A DNA stretch of 37,619 bases from Planctomycetia bacterium (GTDB taxonomy: Bacteria > Planctomycetota > Planctomycetia > Gemmatales > Gemmataceae): contig SYHD01000023.1 of the NCBI GenBank assembly GCA_005799265.1, positions 1 through 37,619 on the forward strand, in the 5' to 3' direction. The translations under genes and the position numbers were made by a program. Below, in pieces: positions 24,237 through 31,086 of this stretch. Numbering within the stretch: the stretch's first letter is position 1; every line of letters starts with the position of its first letter. Under the pieces are notes generated by a model that saw nothing but the letters and a program-made list of their open reading frames with translations, made no database searches and had not been told where the DNA came from.

Positions 24237-25607
24237 TCACTTGTTGAAAGATCCCTTCTCTTCACGATACAGAATCGTCCACGGATCGTTCGTCTCCATT
24301 TGCCAGACGCGCAACTGTTCACGCAGGTCAACGAGCGTCTTGGCGTGGCTCGGCTCGCGCGCCAGATTCTTCAGCTCGTTCGGATCACTCGCCAGGTCGT
24401 ACAGCTCTTCCTTGGGGCGGTGCAGGTACGATTCGACCGAGCGTTCGCCCATCATCTTGAGCGTGTTGGTGCGGATGTGCTGCCAGCTCGGCGAACCCCA
24501 CAGGTCGGACGCGAACGGAAACGTCTTCTCGTGATCGAGGTTCGCGATCAGCTTGTACTTTTCGGTCACGATCGTGCGCATCGGGTAGTACATCGTGATT
24601 TCGTGGAACTGATGCGAGCCGAAGACCGCGTCGCGCCCCTTCGCGTCGTCGCCGCGCGCGATGGGCATGAGTGTTTTGCCGTAGAGCTTCGTCTGCTTGT
24701 AGCTCGGCGTCTTGGCGCCGGCGACGTCGAGAATTGTCGGCGTGATGTCAATGTAGCTGGCGAGCGCGTTGGTCGTGCGTCCCGTCGGCAAGCCGGCGCC
24801 GGCCATGATGAGCGGCAGGTGGATGCCCGAAGCGTAGAGTGTCGTCTTGGCGCCGGGGAAGGGGGGGCCGTTGTCGCTGATGAAGATGATGAGCGTTTCG
24901 TCGAGTTGCCCCGCCTCACGTAACGCGTCGATAATCAGGCCGACGCCGCGGTCCATGCGGCTGATGGAGTGCAGATATTCCGCCCAGTCCTTGCGCGTGG
25001 CTTCGCTGTCGGGCAGAAAGTAGGGAAGGTTGACCTTTTTAGGGTCGTATTTCACGTCGGGATCGCCGCTGAATGGGCGATGCGGGTCCTGAAAGCCGAC
25101 AACGAGGAAGAACGGCTTCTTGTCGGAGGCGGCGATGAAGTCACGGGCGTGCTGGGCGAACGATTGCGGATCGCGTCCTTTGGTCTTCGTCATCAGGCGA
25201 TGCCATTGAAACGACGCATCCGGCCCAGTGTGGAACTTGCCGATGAGCCCGGTCCAGTAGCCCGACGCGCGCAGCAAGTTCGGCAATCCCTGCACCCACG
25301 GATGGCACTCTTGCTTGTGGGCTGCATGTTGCAGGCCGTATTGGCCATTTTGATGCGTATAAAGCCCCGTGAAAATGCTCGCCCGGCTCGGACTGCACGA
25401 CGCGACGCTGGAGTACGCTCGCGTGAAGCGCACGCCGCGCTTGGCGAGCGCGTTAATGTTCGGCGTCTTGCAAACAGTATCGCCATAGCAGCCGAGTTGC
25501 ATGCCGAGATCATCGGCGATGATGAGCACGACGTTCTTAGGCTTGGTCTGGGCGTGGGCAACCGTCGGCATCAAGACGAAGAGAAGCAGCAGGAGGATGC
25601 GGCGCAT
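24237..25607 (-). CDS. Sulfatase (arylsulfatase family, exported)
   Basis: A 456-residue type I sulfatase that hydrolyses sulfate esters. I choose the ATG at 25607, with GGGGAAT upstream, since it opens a signal peptide (MRRILLLLLFVLMPTVAHAQ). The longer open frame to 25898 runs through a palindromic repeat and encodes repeat-derived peptide only. Metal ligands DD appear in IIADDLGMQLG (Asp32 and Asp33), and the active-site motif CSPSR (71-75) carries Cys71, which must be converted to formylglycine by a maturase encoded elsewhere. FISDNGPPFPG and DLASDPNELKNLA are further family signatures. Planctomycetes carry many such enzymes, used on sulfated polysaccharides. Substrate unassigned. Confidence 0.94.
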   Translation of the reverse strand: MRRILLLLLFVLMPTVAHAQTKPKNVVLIIADDLGMQLGCYGDTVCKTPNINALAKRGVRFTRAYSSVASCSPSRASIFTGLYTHQNGQYGLQHAAHKQECHPWVQGLPNLLRASGYWTGLIGKFHTGPDASFQWHRLMTKTKGRDPQSFAQHARDFIAASDKKPFFLVVGFQDPHRPFSGDPDVKYDPKKVNLPYFLPDSEATRKDWAEYLHSISRMDRGVGLIIDALREAGQLDETLIIFISDNGPPFPGAKTTLYASGIHLPLIMAGAGLPTGRTTNALASYIDITPTILDVAGAKTPSYKQTKLYGKTLMPIARGDDAKGRDAVFGSHQFHEITMYYPMRTIVTEKYKLIANLDHEKTFPFASDLWGSPSWQHIRTNTLKMMGERSVESYLHRPKEELYDLASDPNELKNLAREPSHAKTLVDLREQLRVWQMETNDPWTILYREEKGSFNK

Positions 25608-25672
25608 GGCGGGATTCCCCTTGGTGATGCGAATGATAACAGGCCAATCTAACCGAGCACATCGATGAAAAC

Positions 25673-25691
25673 AATCGCCGAGTCGGCGATT
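25673..25691 (-). terminator. Possible terminator hairpin
   Basis: AATCGCC (25673-25679) and GGCGATT (25685-25691) with loop GAGTC; on the minus strand followed by TGTTTTC, on the plus strand by TTCTT. It could end the transcript of the exported gene at 25914-26441 or act as a leader hairpin of the sulfatase. Confidence 0.4.
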
Positions 25692-25758
25692 TTCTTGCGT
25701 AGGCACGGCAATCAAATAACGGCGCCACGACGCGGAAATGAAAGAGCGTAACTGTTCA

Positions 25759-25788
25759 CCCCTCTCCCCTGTACAAAGGGGAGAGGGG
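25759..25788. repeat. CCCCTCTCC palindrome, intergenic copy 1
   Basis: CCCCTCTCCCCT (25759-25770) and AGGGGAGAGGGG (25777-25788) are perfect inverse complements around a 6-base loop. The same core occurs at 25832 and twice inside the DUF1501 gene at 31087. Confidence 0.85.
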
Positions 25789-25831
25789 TTGGAGCGTCGC
25801 GCAACTGTCTTTTCCTCCCCCTCACCCCCGA

Positions 25832-25863
25832 CCCCTCTCCCCCTGAGTACAGGGGGAGAGGGG
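25832..25863. repeat. CCCCTCTCC palindrome, intergenic copy 2
   Basis: CCCCTCTCCCCCT (25832-25844) and AGGGGGAGAGGGG (25851-25863) pair perfectly over 13 bases around GAGTAC. The left flank CCCCTCACCCCCGA matches the left flank of the copy inside the DUF1501 gene at 31610, so the repeat unit is larger than the hairpin. Confidence 0.85.
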
Positions 25864-25913
25864 AGGTGAATGGTTATGCAAGAGCTATGGGTCTGCACGG
25901 ATGTGTTGGGGCA

Positions 25914-26441
25914 TTACGAACCGGTCTTCAGATTCCGGTAGGTGACCATGATCACCTCGTTCTTTTCGGCCAGGTAATATACGGATATGCGATCTCCCAG
26001 GCGAAAATCGCGAGGCGCGACAATTCGTTCGCTGCGAATATAGTGGGCATCCTTGGCCAGCTTGAATCGCAGCTTCTCTTTCTTGACTAACAGGTCCAAT
26101 TCGCGTGTTTCCGCATTGATGTGGATAATCTTGCCGACCTTGAACGAGGGAAGAATCTTGATCGCGGCAACGTTCGACGCAGAGACGATGCTGAGGCTGA
26201 TTTTTTGTCCTGGCTTGACGTCCTGGAGCTTCATCGGATTATCGCGGGCGTCACGGACGGGAAGATCCGCACTGGCCAGGCTATAGGTATGTGGTTTGCT
26301 ATTGGAAATATCGATGGTGATCGTACCGACCTTGGCGTCCAGCTCGCGTACGGAGCCGCGCACCTCGAACGTGTCCTGAGCCGCGCAAGGCAAACCGCCG
26401 GCCATAAGTCCGATCACGGCAATGACAAGAAAACGCGACAT
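25914..26441 (-). CDS. Small exported protein with repeated beta domains, unknown function
   Basis: A 175-residue exported protein. The signal peptide is MSRFLVIAVIGLMAGGLPCAAQ, after GAGGGC at 26441. Two similar beta-barrel-like units follow: VRGSVRELDAKVGTITIDIS with VKPGQKISLSI, and KVGKIIHINAETRELDLLVK with RLGDRISVYYL. The pattern resembles small OB/DUF5666-like exported domains, but I cannot assign the family. It lies upstream of the sulfatase on the same strand, separated by 306 bases with hairpins. Confidence 0.72.
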   Translation of the reverse strand: MSRFLVIAVIGLMAGGLPCAAQDTFEVRGSVRELDAKVGTITIDISNSKPHTYSLASADLPVRDARDNPMKLQDVKPGQKISLSIVSASNVAAIKILPSFKVGKIIHINAETRELDLLVKKEKLRFKLAKDAHYIRSERIVAPRDFRLGDRISVYYLAEKNEVIMVTYRNLKTGS

Positions 26442-26634
26442 CCGGATCGCCCTCTGGGGGGTAAGTCGCGCAAGTGAATCATGCGCATCACACGTATTAA
26501 TGCCGCCCGCGACAAAAAGTTCCGGTCCAGGAATTGGCTTCGACTAAGTTGCGCTTCCTCTTGATTTTCACAGACGCGCCCGCGACAATCAACCTTATTC
26601 TCATCCTCCACGCCATCCCACCGGAGGCCGATTC

Positions 26635-27825
26635 ATGAATCGCTGCCTGGCTGCGTCCCTGATCGCCATGATTGCAATCGTCCCTTCGTTTCTCGGCGCC
26701 GGAGACAAGCTGCCGCCGCGCGCCAGTGTGCGCAAGGCCGTCGAACGCAGTTTGCCCTATCTCGAAAAGGAAGGGCTTAACTGGATCAACAAACGCGATT
26801 GCATGTCGTGCCATGTCGTGACTTTCATGCTGTGGAGTCACAATGAGGCCAAGGCGCGCGGCATACCCGTGGATGCGAAAAAAGTCGCCGAGTGGACCGA
26901 CTGGTCGATGCAGAAATCACTGGCCGAGCACAACTGGTTCAAACTCAATGAAAAGGCGCACAAGACGCTGCCGGAGCCGATACAGCCGAAACTGCTCGAT
27001 CTGGTTGGCGAAGGCTTTGAATTCGAGAAAGACTTCGTCGCCGCGCTGGCCAAGGTCCTGACGCCTGACGAATTGAAGCAGCATCAGACCGTCGTGTTGA
27101 AGCAGGCGGCTCTGGCAAAGAAAGGGACGGTCAACGATGGTGGCGGTCTCGATACGATGTCTCAGCTCTTCCTGGCACGCGATCTGACTGCCAAGAGCGA
27201 CAAGGACGCGGCGTTCTTTGCCAGCACTGCCCAGCTGATGACACGCTGGCAAGAACCGGATGGTCAATGGAAAGCCGCGGGGCAGATGCCGTCCCGACTC
27301 TGGCCGAGACCGATCGCGGACCAGACCACGACGCTGTGGACGATCCTTGCCTTGACGTCGTACGACTTACCTGACGCGCGCGTCAAGAAGAGTGTCGATC
27401 AGGCGATCGCCGCCGTCAACAAAGCCAAGCCGGGCGTGAACCACGAATGGCTCGTGGCACGCATGTTGTTCGAACACAAGCTCGGCGTGCGTGAACAAGC
27501 CGAGAAATTACGCAGCGATTTGTTGAAGCGGCAGAACGACGATGGCGGTTGGAGTACGCTCCCCGGCGGCAAGAGTGAGGCCTTCAGCACCGGCCAAAGC
27601 CTGTACGCGCTACGGCTCGTGGGTATGCCTGTGGATGACGCCGCCATCGGCAAAGGACAGAAGTACCTGCTCGATACACAGACGGAGAACGGCTCATGGA
27701 TCGTGCCGCCGGGCCTGCTCAGTAACGGCGGCCCCGAACGGCTCAAGAAGCTGGAGCCGATCCACCGCTACTGGGGCACTGCATGGGCGTCGATCGGTTT
27801 GTCGCGCTCGCTGTCCGACAAATAA
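26635..27825 (+). CDS. Exported alpha/alpha-toroid (terpene cyclase-like) protein with CxxCH motif
   Basis: A 396-residue exported protein; GGAGG precedes the ATG at 26635, and residues 1-22 are a signal peptide. At 56-60 it has CMSCH, a classical haem c attachment motif. The rest reads as an alpha/alpha-toroid of the squalene-hopene-cyclase/prenyltransferase fold: LMTRWQEPDGQWKAAGQMP, LLKRQNDDGGWSTLPGG with KSEAFSTGQSLYALRL, and YLLDTQTENGSWIVPP, each with QxxDGxW-type QW-like motifs. The catalytic DxDD motif of true cyclases is not seen. A secreted binding or redox-linked role is more likely than terpene synthesis. Such fusions seem characteristic of planctomycetes. Confidence 0.8.
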   Translation: MNRCLAASLIAMIAIVPSFLGAGDKLPPRASVRKAVERSLPYLEKEGLNWINKRDCMSCHVVTFMLWSHNEAKARGIPVDAKKVAEWTDWSMQKSLAEHNWFKLNEKAHKTLPEPIQPKLLDLVGEGFEFEKDFVAALAKVLTPDELKQHQTVVLKQAALAKKGTVNDGGGLDTMSQLFLARDLTAKSDKDAAFFASTAQLMTRWQEPDGQWKAAGQMPSRLWPRPIADQTTTLWTILALTSYDLPDARVKKSVDQAIAAVNKAKPGVNHEWLVARMLFEHKLGVREQAEKLRSDLLKRQNDDGGWSTLPGGKSEAFSTGQSLYALRLVGMPVDDAAIGKGQKYLLDTQTENGSWIVPPGLLSNGGPERLKKLEPIHRYWGTAWASIGLSRSLSDK

Positions 27826-27944
27826 CCCCAAGCCCGCAGGCGACGTAGAAAACCTGCGAAGTCAGGCATCCTCGTCTTGACAGCATGTCCATTCTTCCCT
27901 GATGATATGCTGTCGCTGGATCACCTTGGCCAAAGGAGTGGCCC

Positions 27945-28874
27945 ATGTCTGAAAAAAAACGCTCGAAGCGACTCGACTATCTCGTTTATCTCGCCGTGCG
28001 CATTCTCGTTTGCGTCATCCAGGCACTCCCCTTCAACATGGCGTGCGGCTTCGCCCGTTTTCTGGCGTGGGTGGTCTACAAGGTCGACAAACGCCATCGG
28101 CTCGTCGCTTTCGATAACCTGCGCCAGGCGTTTCCCGGAAAGCACACCGACGCGGAGATCGACCAGATGGTGCGGCGCGTTTACCTGCACTTCTGCACGT
28201 TGCTGATCGAGATCATGTTCCTGCACCGGAAATTCCACTTGCACAATTACAAACGTTCGGTGGTCTTGCGCGACGCCGGGCGAACGGCGGACCTGGTCCT
28301 CTCCGGGAGGCCGGTCCTGTTCGTCACCGGACATTTCGGCAACTGGGAGATGGCCGGCTACGCGTTGGCGATGTTCGGCGTCAAGTCGCACGCCATCGCA
28401 AGGCCGATTGACAATCCGTACATCGACGATTATCTGCGTCAATTCCGCGAACGGACCGGGCAGAAGCTGCTTGCCAAGGCCGATGATTTCGCCCGCATCG
28501 AGAAGGTATTAGCGGAAGGCGGCGTCCTCGGCACGCTCGCCGATCAGGACGCGGGGCCGCGCGGGCTGTTCGTCGATTTCTTCGGACGTCCGGCTTCCAC
28601 GCATAAGGCTGTGGCGCTTTTGGCTCTCGAACACAACGTGCCGATCCTGGTGTGTGGCATGCCGAAGCTCGATGGCAGATATGAAGTCGTGCCGATGGAC
28701 ATCATCTACCCCGAGGAGTATGAACACGACCCGGACGCCGTCCGCGCAATAACGCAGCGTTTCACCGCAGGATTGGAGAAGCTGATTCGCCAGGCGCCGG
28801 AGCAATACTTCTGGGTTCATCGCCGCTGGAAGCACGAACCGCCCAAGCGAAAGAAACGTCCGCTCGCGGCGTGA
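27945..28874 (+). CDS. LpxL/HtrB-type lysophospholipid acyltransferase
   Basis: A 309-residue inner-membrane acyltransferase of the lipid A late-acylation family, which transfers a fatty acyl chain to a lipid A precursor. AAGGAG lies before the ATG at 27945. An N-terminal hydrophobic segment (residues 11-45) anchors it. The catalytic HX4E motif is HFGNWE (His130 to Glu135). Other family segments are the NLRQAFPG motif near 58-65, LGTLADQDAG and a late FWVHRRWK motif. It supports a lipid A pathway, together with the LptF/G-like gene. The precise acyl donor and acceptor are unknown, so I leave the symbol blank. Confidence 0.9.
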   Translation: MSEKKRSKRLDYLVYLAVRILVCVIQALPFNMACGFARFLAWVVYKVDKRHRLVAFDNLRQAFPGKHTDAEIDQMVRRVYLHFCTLLIEIMFLHRKFHLHNYKRSVVLRDAGRTADLVLSGRPVLFVTGHFGNWEMAGYALAMFGVKSHAIARPIDNPYIDDYLRQFRERTGQKLLAKADDFARIEKVLAEGGVLGTLADQDAGPRGLFVDFFGRPASTHKAVALLALEHNVPILVCGMPKLDGRYEVVPMDIIYPEEYEHDPDAVRAITQRFTAGLEKLIRQAPEQYFWVHRRWKHEPPKRKKRPLAA

Positions 28875-28882
28875 ATCCATCG

Positions 28883-29377
28883 TTAGATCATCGGCGCGAT
28901 GAGCGCCAAGAAAATCAACGAGCCGCCGATCAGCAACCCTGCGGTCACCACGACGACCCAGAGGGCATAGGCCGTGAAGGTTACGGGTTCCTCACGCGCT
29001 ACATCGCTCACCTTCCGCTCAAGCGTCTTGCGCGGCGGCGGCGAGGTCGCTTTGCTCGGCGTCATCTCAACATTCTCCTGACCGAGTTGCTTTTCGAGCG
29101 TCTCAGGCGGCCATTGCTTGCGGAGATCGACAACGTAATCGCGCACGTCATTGGATTGCATCGCCTCCGACATGGAAACGTATGGCCGCAGCATGTGATT
29201 CGGGTTCGTCAACAGCAGTCGTTTGCGCAGACGTTCCGCTTCCTGGGGCATATTGGCGCTCAAGGCCGCGTCGGCGGCGAGCACCAGGCACTGGTCGCGC
29301 CGGCGCGGCTCGCCTTGCCTCGCGAAGTAGTTTGCCAGGTCCTCGTAGAGAGCGGGAAGTGCATTCAGGCCGATCAT
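28883..29377 (-). CDS. Small protein with C-terminal membrane anchor, unknown function
   Basis: A 164-residue protein that I do not recognise. The start at 29377 has GGAGAT upstream; an in-frame start at 29434 lacks one. The N-terminal half is helical and TPR-like (LYEDLANYFARQGEPRRRDQ, then LVLAADAALSANMPQEAERL), while the middle is proline- and lysine-rich (TPSKATSPPPRKTLERK). A single C-terminal transmembrane helix (AYALWVVVVTAGLLIGGSL, about 136-158) makes it tail-anchored. It is convergent with the LpxL-like gene, with only 8 bases between stops. Confidence 0.65.
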   Translation of the reverse strand: MIGLNALPALYEDLANYFARQGEPRRRDQCLVLAADAALSANMPQEAERLRKRLLLTNPNHMLRPYVSMSEAMQSNDVRDYVVDLRKQWPPETLEKQLGQENVEMTPSKATSPPPRKTLERKVSDVAREEPVTFTAYALWVVVVTAGLLIGGSLIFLALIAPMI

Positions 29378-29513
29378 GCCGATCTCCGTGGAGTAACCTC
29401 TCCCTACAATGACTTCGATCCTGCGTCGCTGCAAGTAAAATCCGCGCGCTCAGCCTTCGTTGGGCGCTTGCAACGAATTTTCAGCGTGTCCGTGACCATG
29501 CGCCGGAACTATT

Positions 29514-30734
29514 ATGTCAACACCGCTTGCCAACGTGCGCGTTCTCGACGCCTCCCGCGTACTGGCAGGGCCCTTTTGCGGGCAACTTCTGGGCGATCTC
29601 GGCGCCGAGGTCATCAAGCTAGAACGCCCCGGCGCCGGTGACGACACGCGCGGTTGGGGTCCGCCTTTCGCCGGCGAGTTCAGCGCCTACTATCTCTCTT
29701 GCAATCGTAACAAAAAAGCCATCACGCTCGATCTCGGTCAACCCCAGGGCCTGGAGCTTTTTTATGACCTCGCGAAAAAGAGCGACATCCTCCTGGAAAA
29801 CTTCCGCGCTCAAAGCGCCGACAAGCTCGGCATCAGCCCCGAAAAACTGCTCGCCCAGAACCCGCGTCTGATCGTCTGCTCCATCTCCGGATTCGGTCGC
29901 ACCGGCCCATGGAACGACCTACCCGGCTACGATTATCCGGTTCAGGCCTTGAGCGGGCTCATGAGCATTACCGGCCCCGTCGAAGGACCGCCGGCGAAAA
30001 TTGGCGTCGCGGCCACCGACGTGCTGACAGGCCTCTACGCCGCGACAGCGTTGCTGGCGTGCCTGCATGCCCGCGCGCAATCGGGGCACGGCTACGCGAT
30101 CGATATGGCCCTTCTTGATTGCGCGGTCGCCACCCAGGTCAATGTCGTGCAAGCCTATTTGACGAGCGGCGCCGTGCCTGCGCGCCAGGGGAACGCGCAT
30201 TTGCAGATCGTCCCCTATCAGGCATTCGTTACCGCGCCCCCCGCTTTATCTTCCGAGGGGGCAAGGGAGGACTGGCTGATCCTGGCGGTGGGCAATGACG
30301 GGCAATGGCAACGCTTCTGCAAGGCGGCCGAGCGCCCCGATCTCGCAAGCGACACTCGCTTCACGACGAACACGCAGCGCGTGCAAGGACGGTCCATTCT
30401 TGTCCCCATGATTGAAGCCTTGATGAAGACGCGTTCGTGCGCCGACTGGCAGAATCGCTTGCACGACGCCGAGGTGCCACACGCGCCGGTGCTCGATCAT
30501 GCTCAGCTCTTCGCGCTCGAGCAGATCGCCGCGCGCGGCATGAAGGTGACGGTTCGCGACATCGCTGGCAAGCCGGTCGAGCTCGCGGGATCGCCATTTC
30601 ACATCGCAGGAGCGAGTTTGCCGACGCCGACGATGCCGCCGCGGTTGGGGCAGAACACGGACGAGGTGCTGCGCGACGTCTTGAACATCGACGCGAAACG
30701 CATCGATGAGTTAAGACTAGCGAAGGTGATTTGA
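29514..30734 (+). CDS. CaiB/BaiF family (family III) CoA-transferase
   Basis: A 406-residue cytoplasmic enzyme that moves CoA between carboxylic acids via an aspartyl-CoA intermediate. Family signatures are VRVLDASRVLAGPFCGQLLG near the start, GAEVIKLERPGAGDDTRGWG, NRNKKAITLDL, VCSISGFGRTGPW and DMALLDC, in which Asp202 is the expected catalytic residue. The length is normal for the family. Compared with family members, about eleven residues (PPALSSEGARE, near 242-252) appear inserted in frame between PYQAFVTA and DWLILAVGND; the DNA there is a GC-rich palindrome. No partner gene for a defined pathway is adjacent, so the acyl substrate is unknown. Confidence 0.9.
   Translation: MSTPLANVRVLDASRVLAGPFCGQLLGDLGAEVIKLERPGAGDDTRGWGPPFAGEFSAYYLSCNRNKKAITLDLGQPQGLELFYDLAKKSDILLENFRAQSADKLGISPEKLLAQNPRLIVCSISGFGRTGPWNDLPGYDYPVQALSGLMSITGPVEGPPAKIGVAATDVLTGLYAATALLACLHARAQSGHGYAIDMALLDCAVATQVNVVQAYLTSGAVPARQGNAHLQIVPYQAFVTAPPALSSEGAREDWLILAVGNDGQWQRFCKAAERPDLASDTRFTTNTQRVQGRSILVPMIEALMKTRSCADWQNRLHDAEVPHAPVLDHAQLFALEQIAARGMKVTVRDIAGKPVELAGSPFHIAGASLPTPTMPPRLGQNTDEVLRDVLNIDAKRIDELRLAKVI
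30236..30262. repeat. Possible palindromic insertion in the CoA-transferase gene
   Basis: GCCCCC (30236-30241) and GGGGGC (30257-30262) flank the DNA that codes for an apparent in-frame extra peptide in the CoA-transferase. The arms are short, so this is less secure than the copies in the DUF1501 gene. Confidence 0.4.
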
Positions 30735-30747
30735 ATGAGATGAATTT

Positions 30748-30783
30748 GTTTAGCGAACGAGAGACGCCGCGCGAGCGCTAAAC
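30748..30783. repeat. Intergenic palindrome, TTAGCG family (copy 5)
   Basis: GTTTAGCG (30748-30755) and CGCTAAAC (30776-30783) pair perfectly. The interior has ACGCCGCGCGAG, as in copy 1, but the left inner arm is diverged. Confidence 0.75.
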
Positions 30784-30834
30784 GAATGCCGTCGAGGCGT
30801 TATACTGCGCTCGGGCGGAAATGACACATCTGCC

Positions 30835-30899
30835 TCACTAGCCCGCAGCGCTAGCAAGGGCAACCACGGACATCCCTTGCTGGCGCTGCGGGCTAGTGA
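30835..30899. repeat. 26-bp inverted repeat of a different type
   Basis: Arms at 30835-30860 (starting TCACTAGCCCGCAGCG) and 30874-30899 pair over 26 bases with a single G-U position and a 13-base loop. It is unlike the TTAGCG family in sequence. I recall similar CTAGCCCGCAGCG hairpins in other planctomycete genomes, but could not check. Confidence 0.85.
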
Positions 30900-31028
30900 A
30901 TGAGTCAATCCTGACCGCGTGCAGTATAAGTTGATCGGCAATTCGTACACGATCACTCCCAGCAGCGTGTACAACGTGAAAACTTGCGGATTCGCGAAAT
31001 GTTCAAGGCAAATCGTCGGCCAAGTCGA

Positions 31029-31056
31029 TTGCATTCCCAGGACGAGCGTGTACAAT
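31029..31056 (+). promoter_or_regulatory. Candidate promoter of the third DUF1501 gene
   Basis: TTGCAT (31029-31034) and TACAAT (31051-31056) are separated by 16 bases and lie 30 bases before the ATG at 31087. Both boxes are close to the housekeeping consensus. Confidence 0.5.
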
Positions 31057-31086
31057 CGAGCCATCAAACCACAGGGAGATCCATCG

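Larger units (their letters stand above)
25608..25913. other. 306-base gene-free stretch holding three hairpins
   Basis: This gap between the small exported gene and the sulfatase start (both minus strand) contains no recognisable gene. It holds a terminator-like hairpin (25673-25691) and two copies of the CCCCTCTCC palindrome (25759-25788 and 25832-25863). An open minus-strand frame through the repeats joins the sulfatase but is repeat-encoded. Confidence 0.75.
30735..31086. other. 352-base gene-free stretch with two palindromes and a promoter
   Basis: No recognisable gene lies between the CoA-transferase and the third DUF1501 gene. The stretch holds a TTAGCG palindrome (30748-30783), a 26-bp hairpin (30835-30899) and a good promoter candidate (31029-31056). 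A minus-strand open frame across it is repeat-encoded. Confidence 0.75.

Noticed and set aside
25608..25898. N-terminal extension of the sulfatase frame
   Set aside because: It is encoded by two palindromic repeats and precedes a clean signal peptide with its own ribosome site at 25607.
27877..27914. TTGACA with GACAGCAT/ATGCTGTC inverted repeat before the LpxL-like gene, as promoter and operator
   Set aside because: The nearest -10-like box (TATGCT) is 23 bases away, too far for a standard promoter, and an 8-bp inverted repeat can arise by chance.
30750..31067. Minus-strand frame of 105 codons upstream of the third DUF1501 gene
   Set aside because: Most of it is the translation of two palindromes; no protein family and no start signal.
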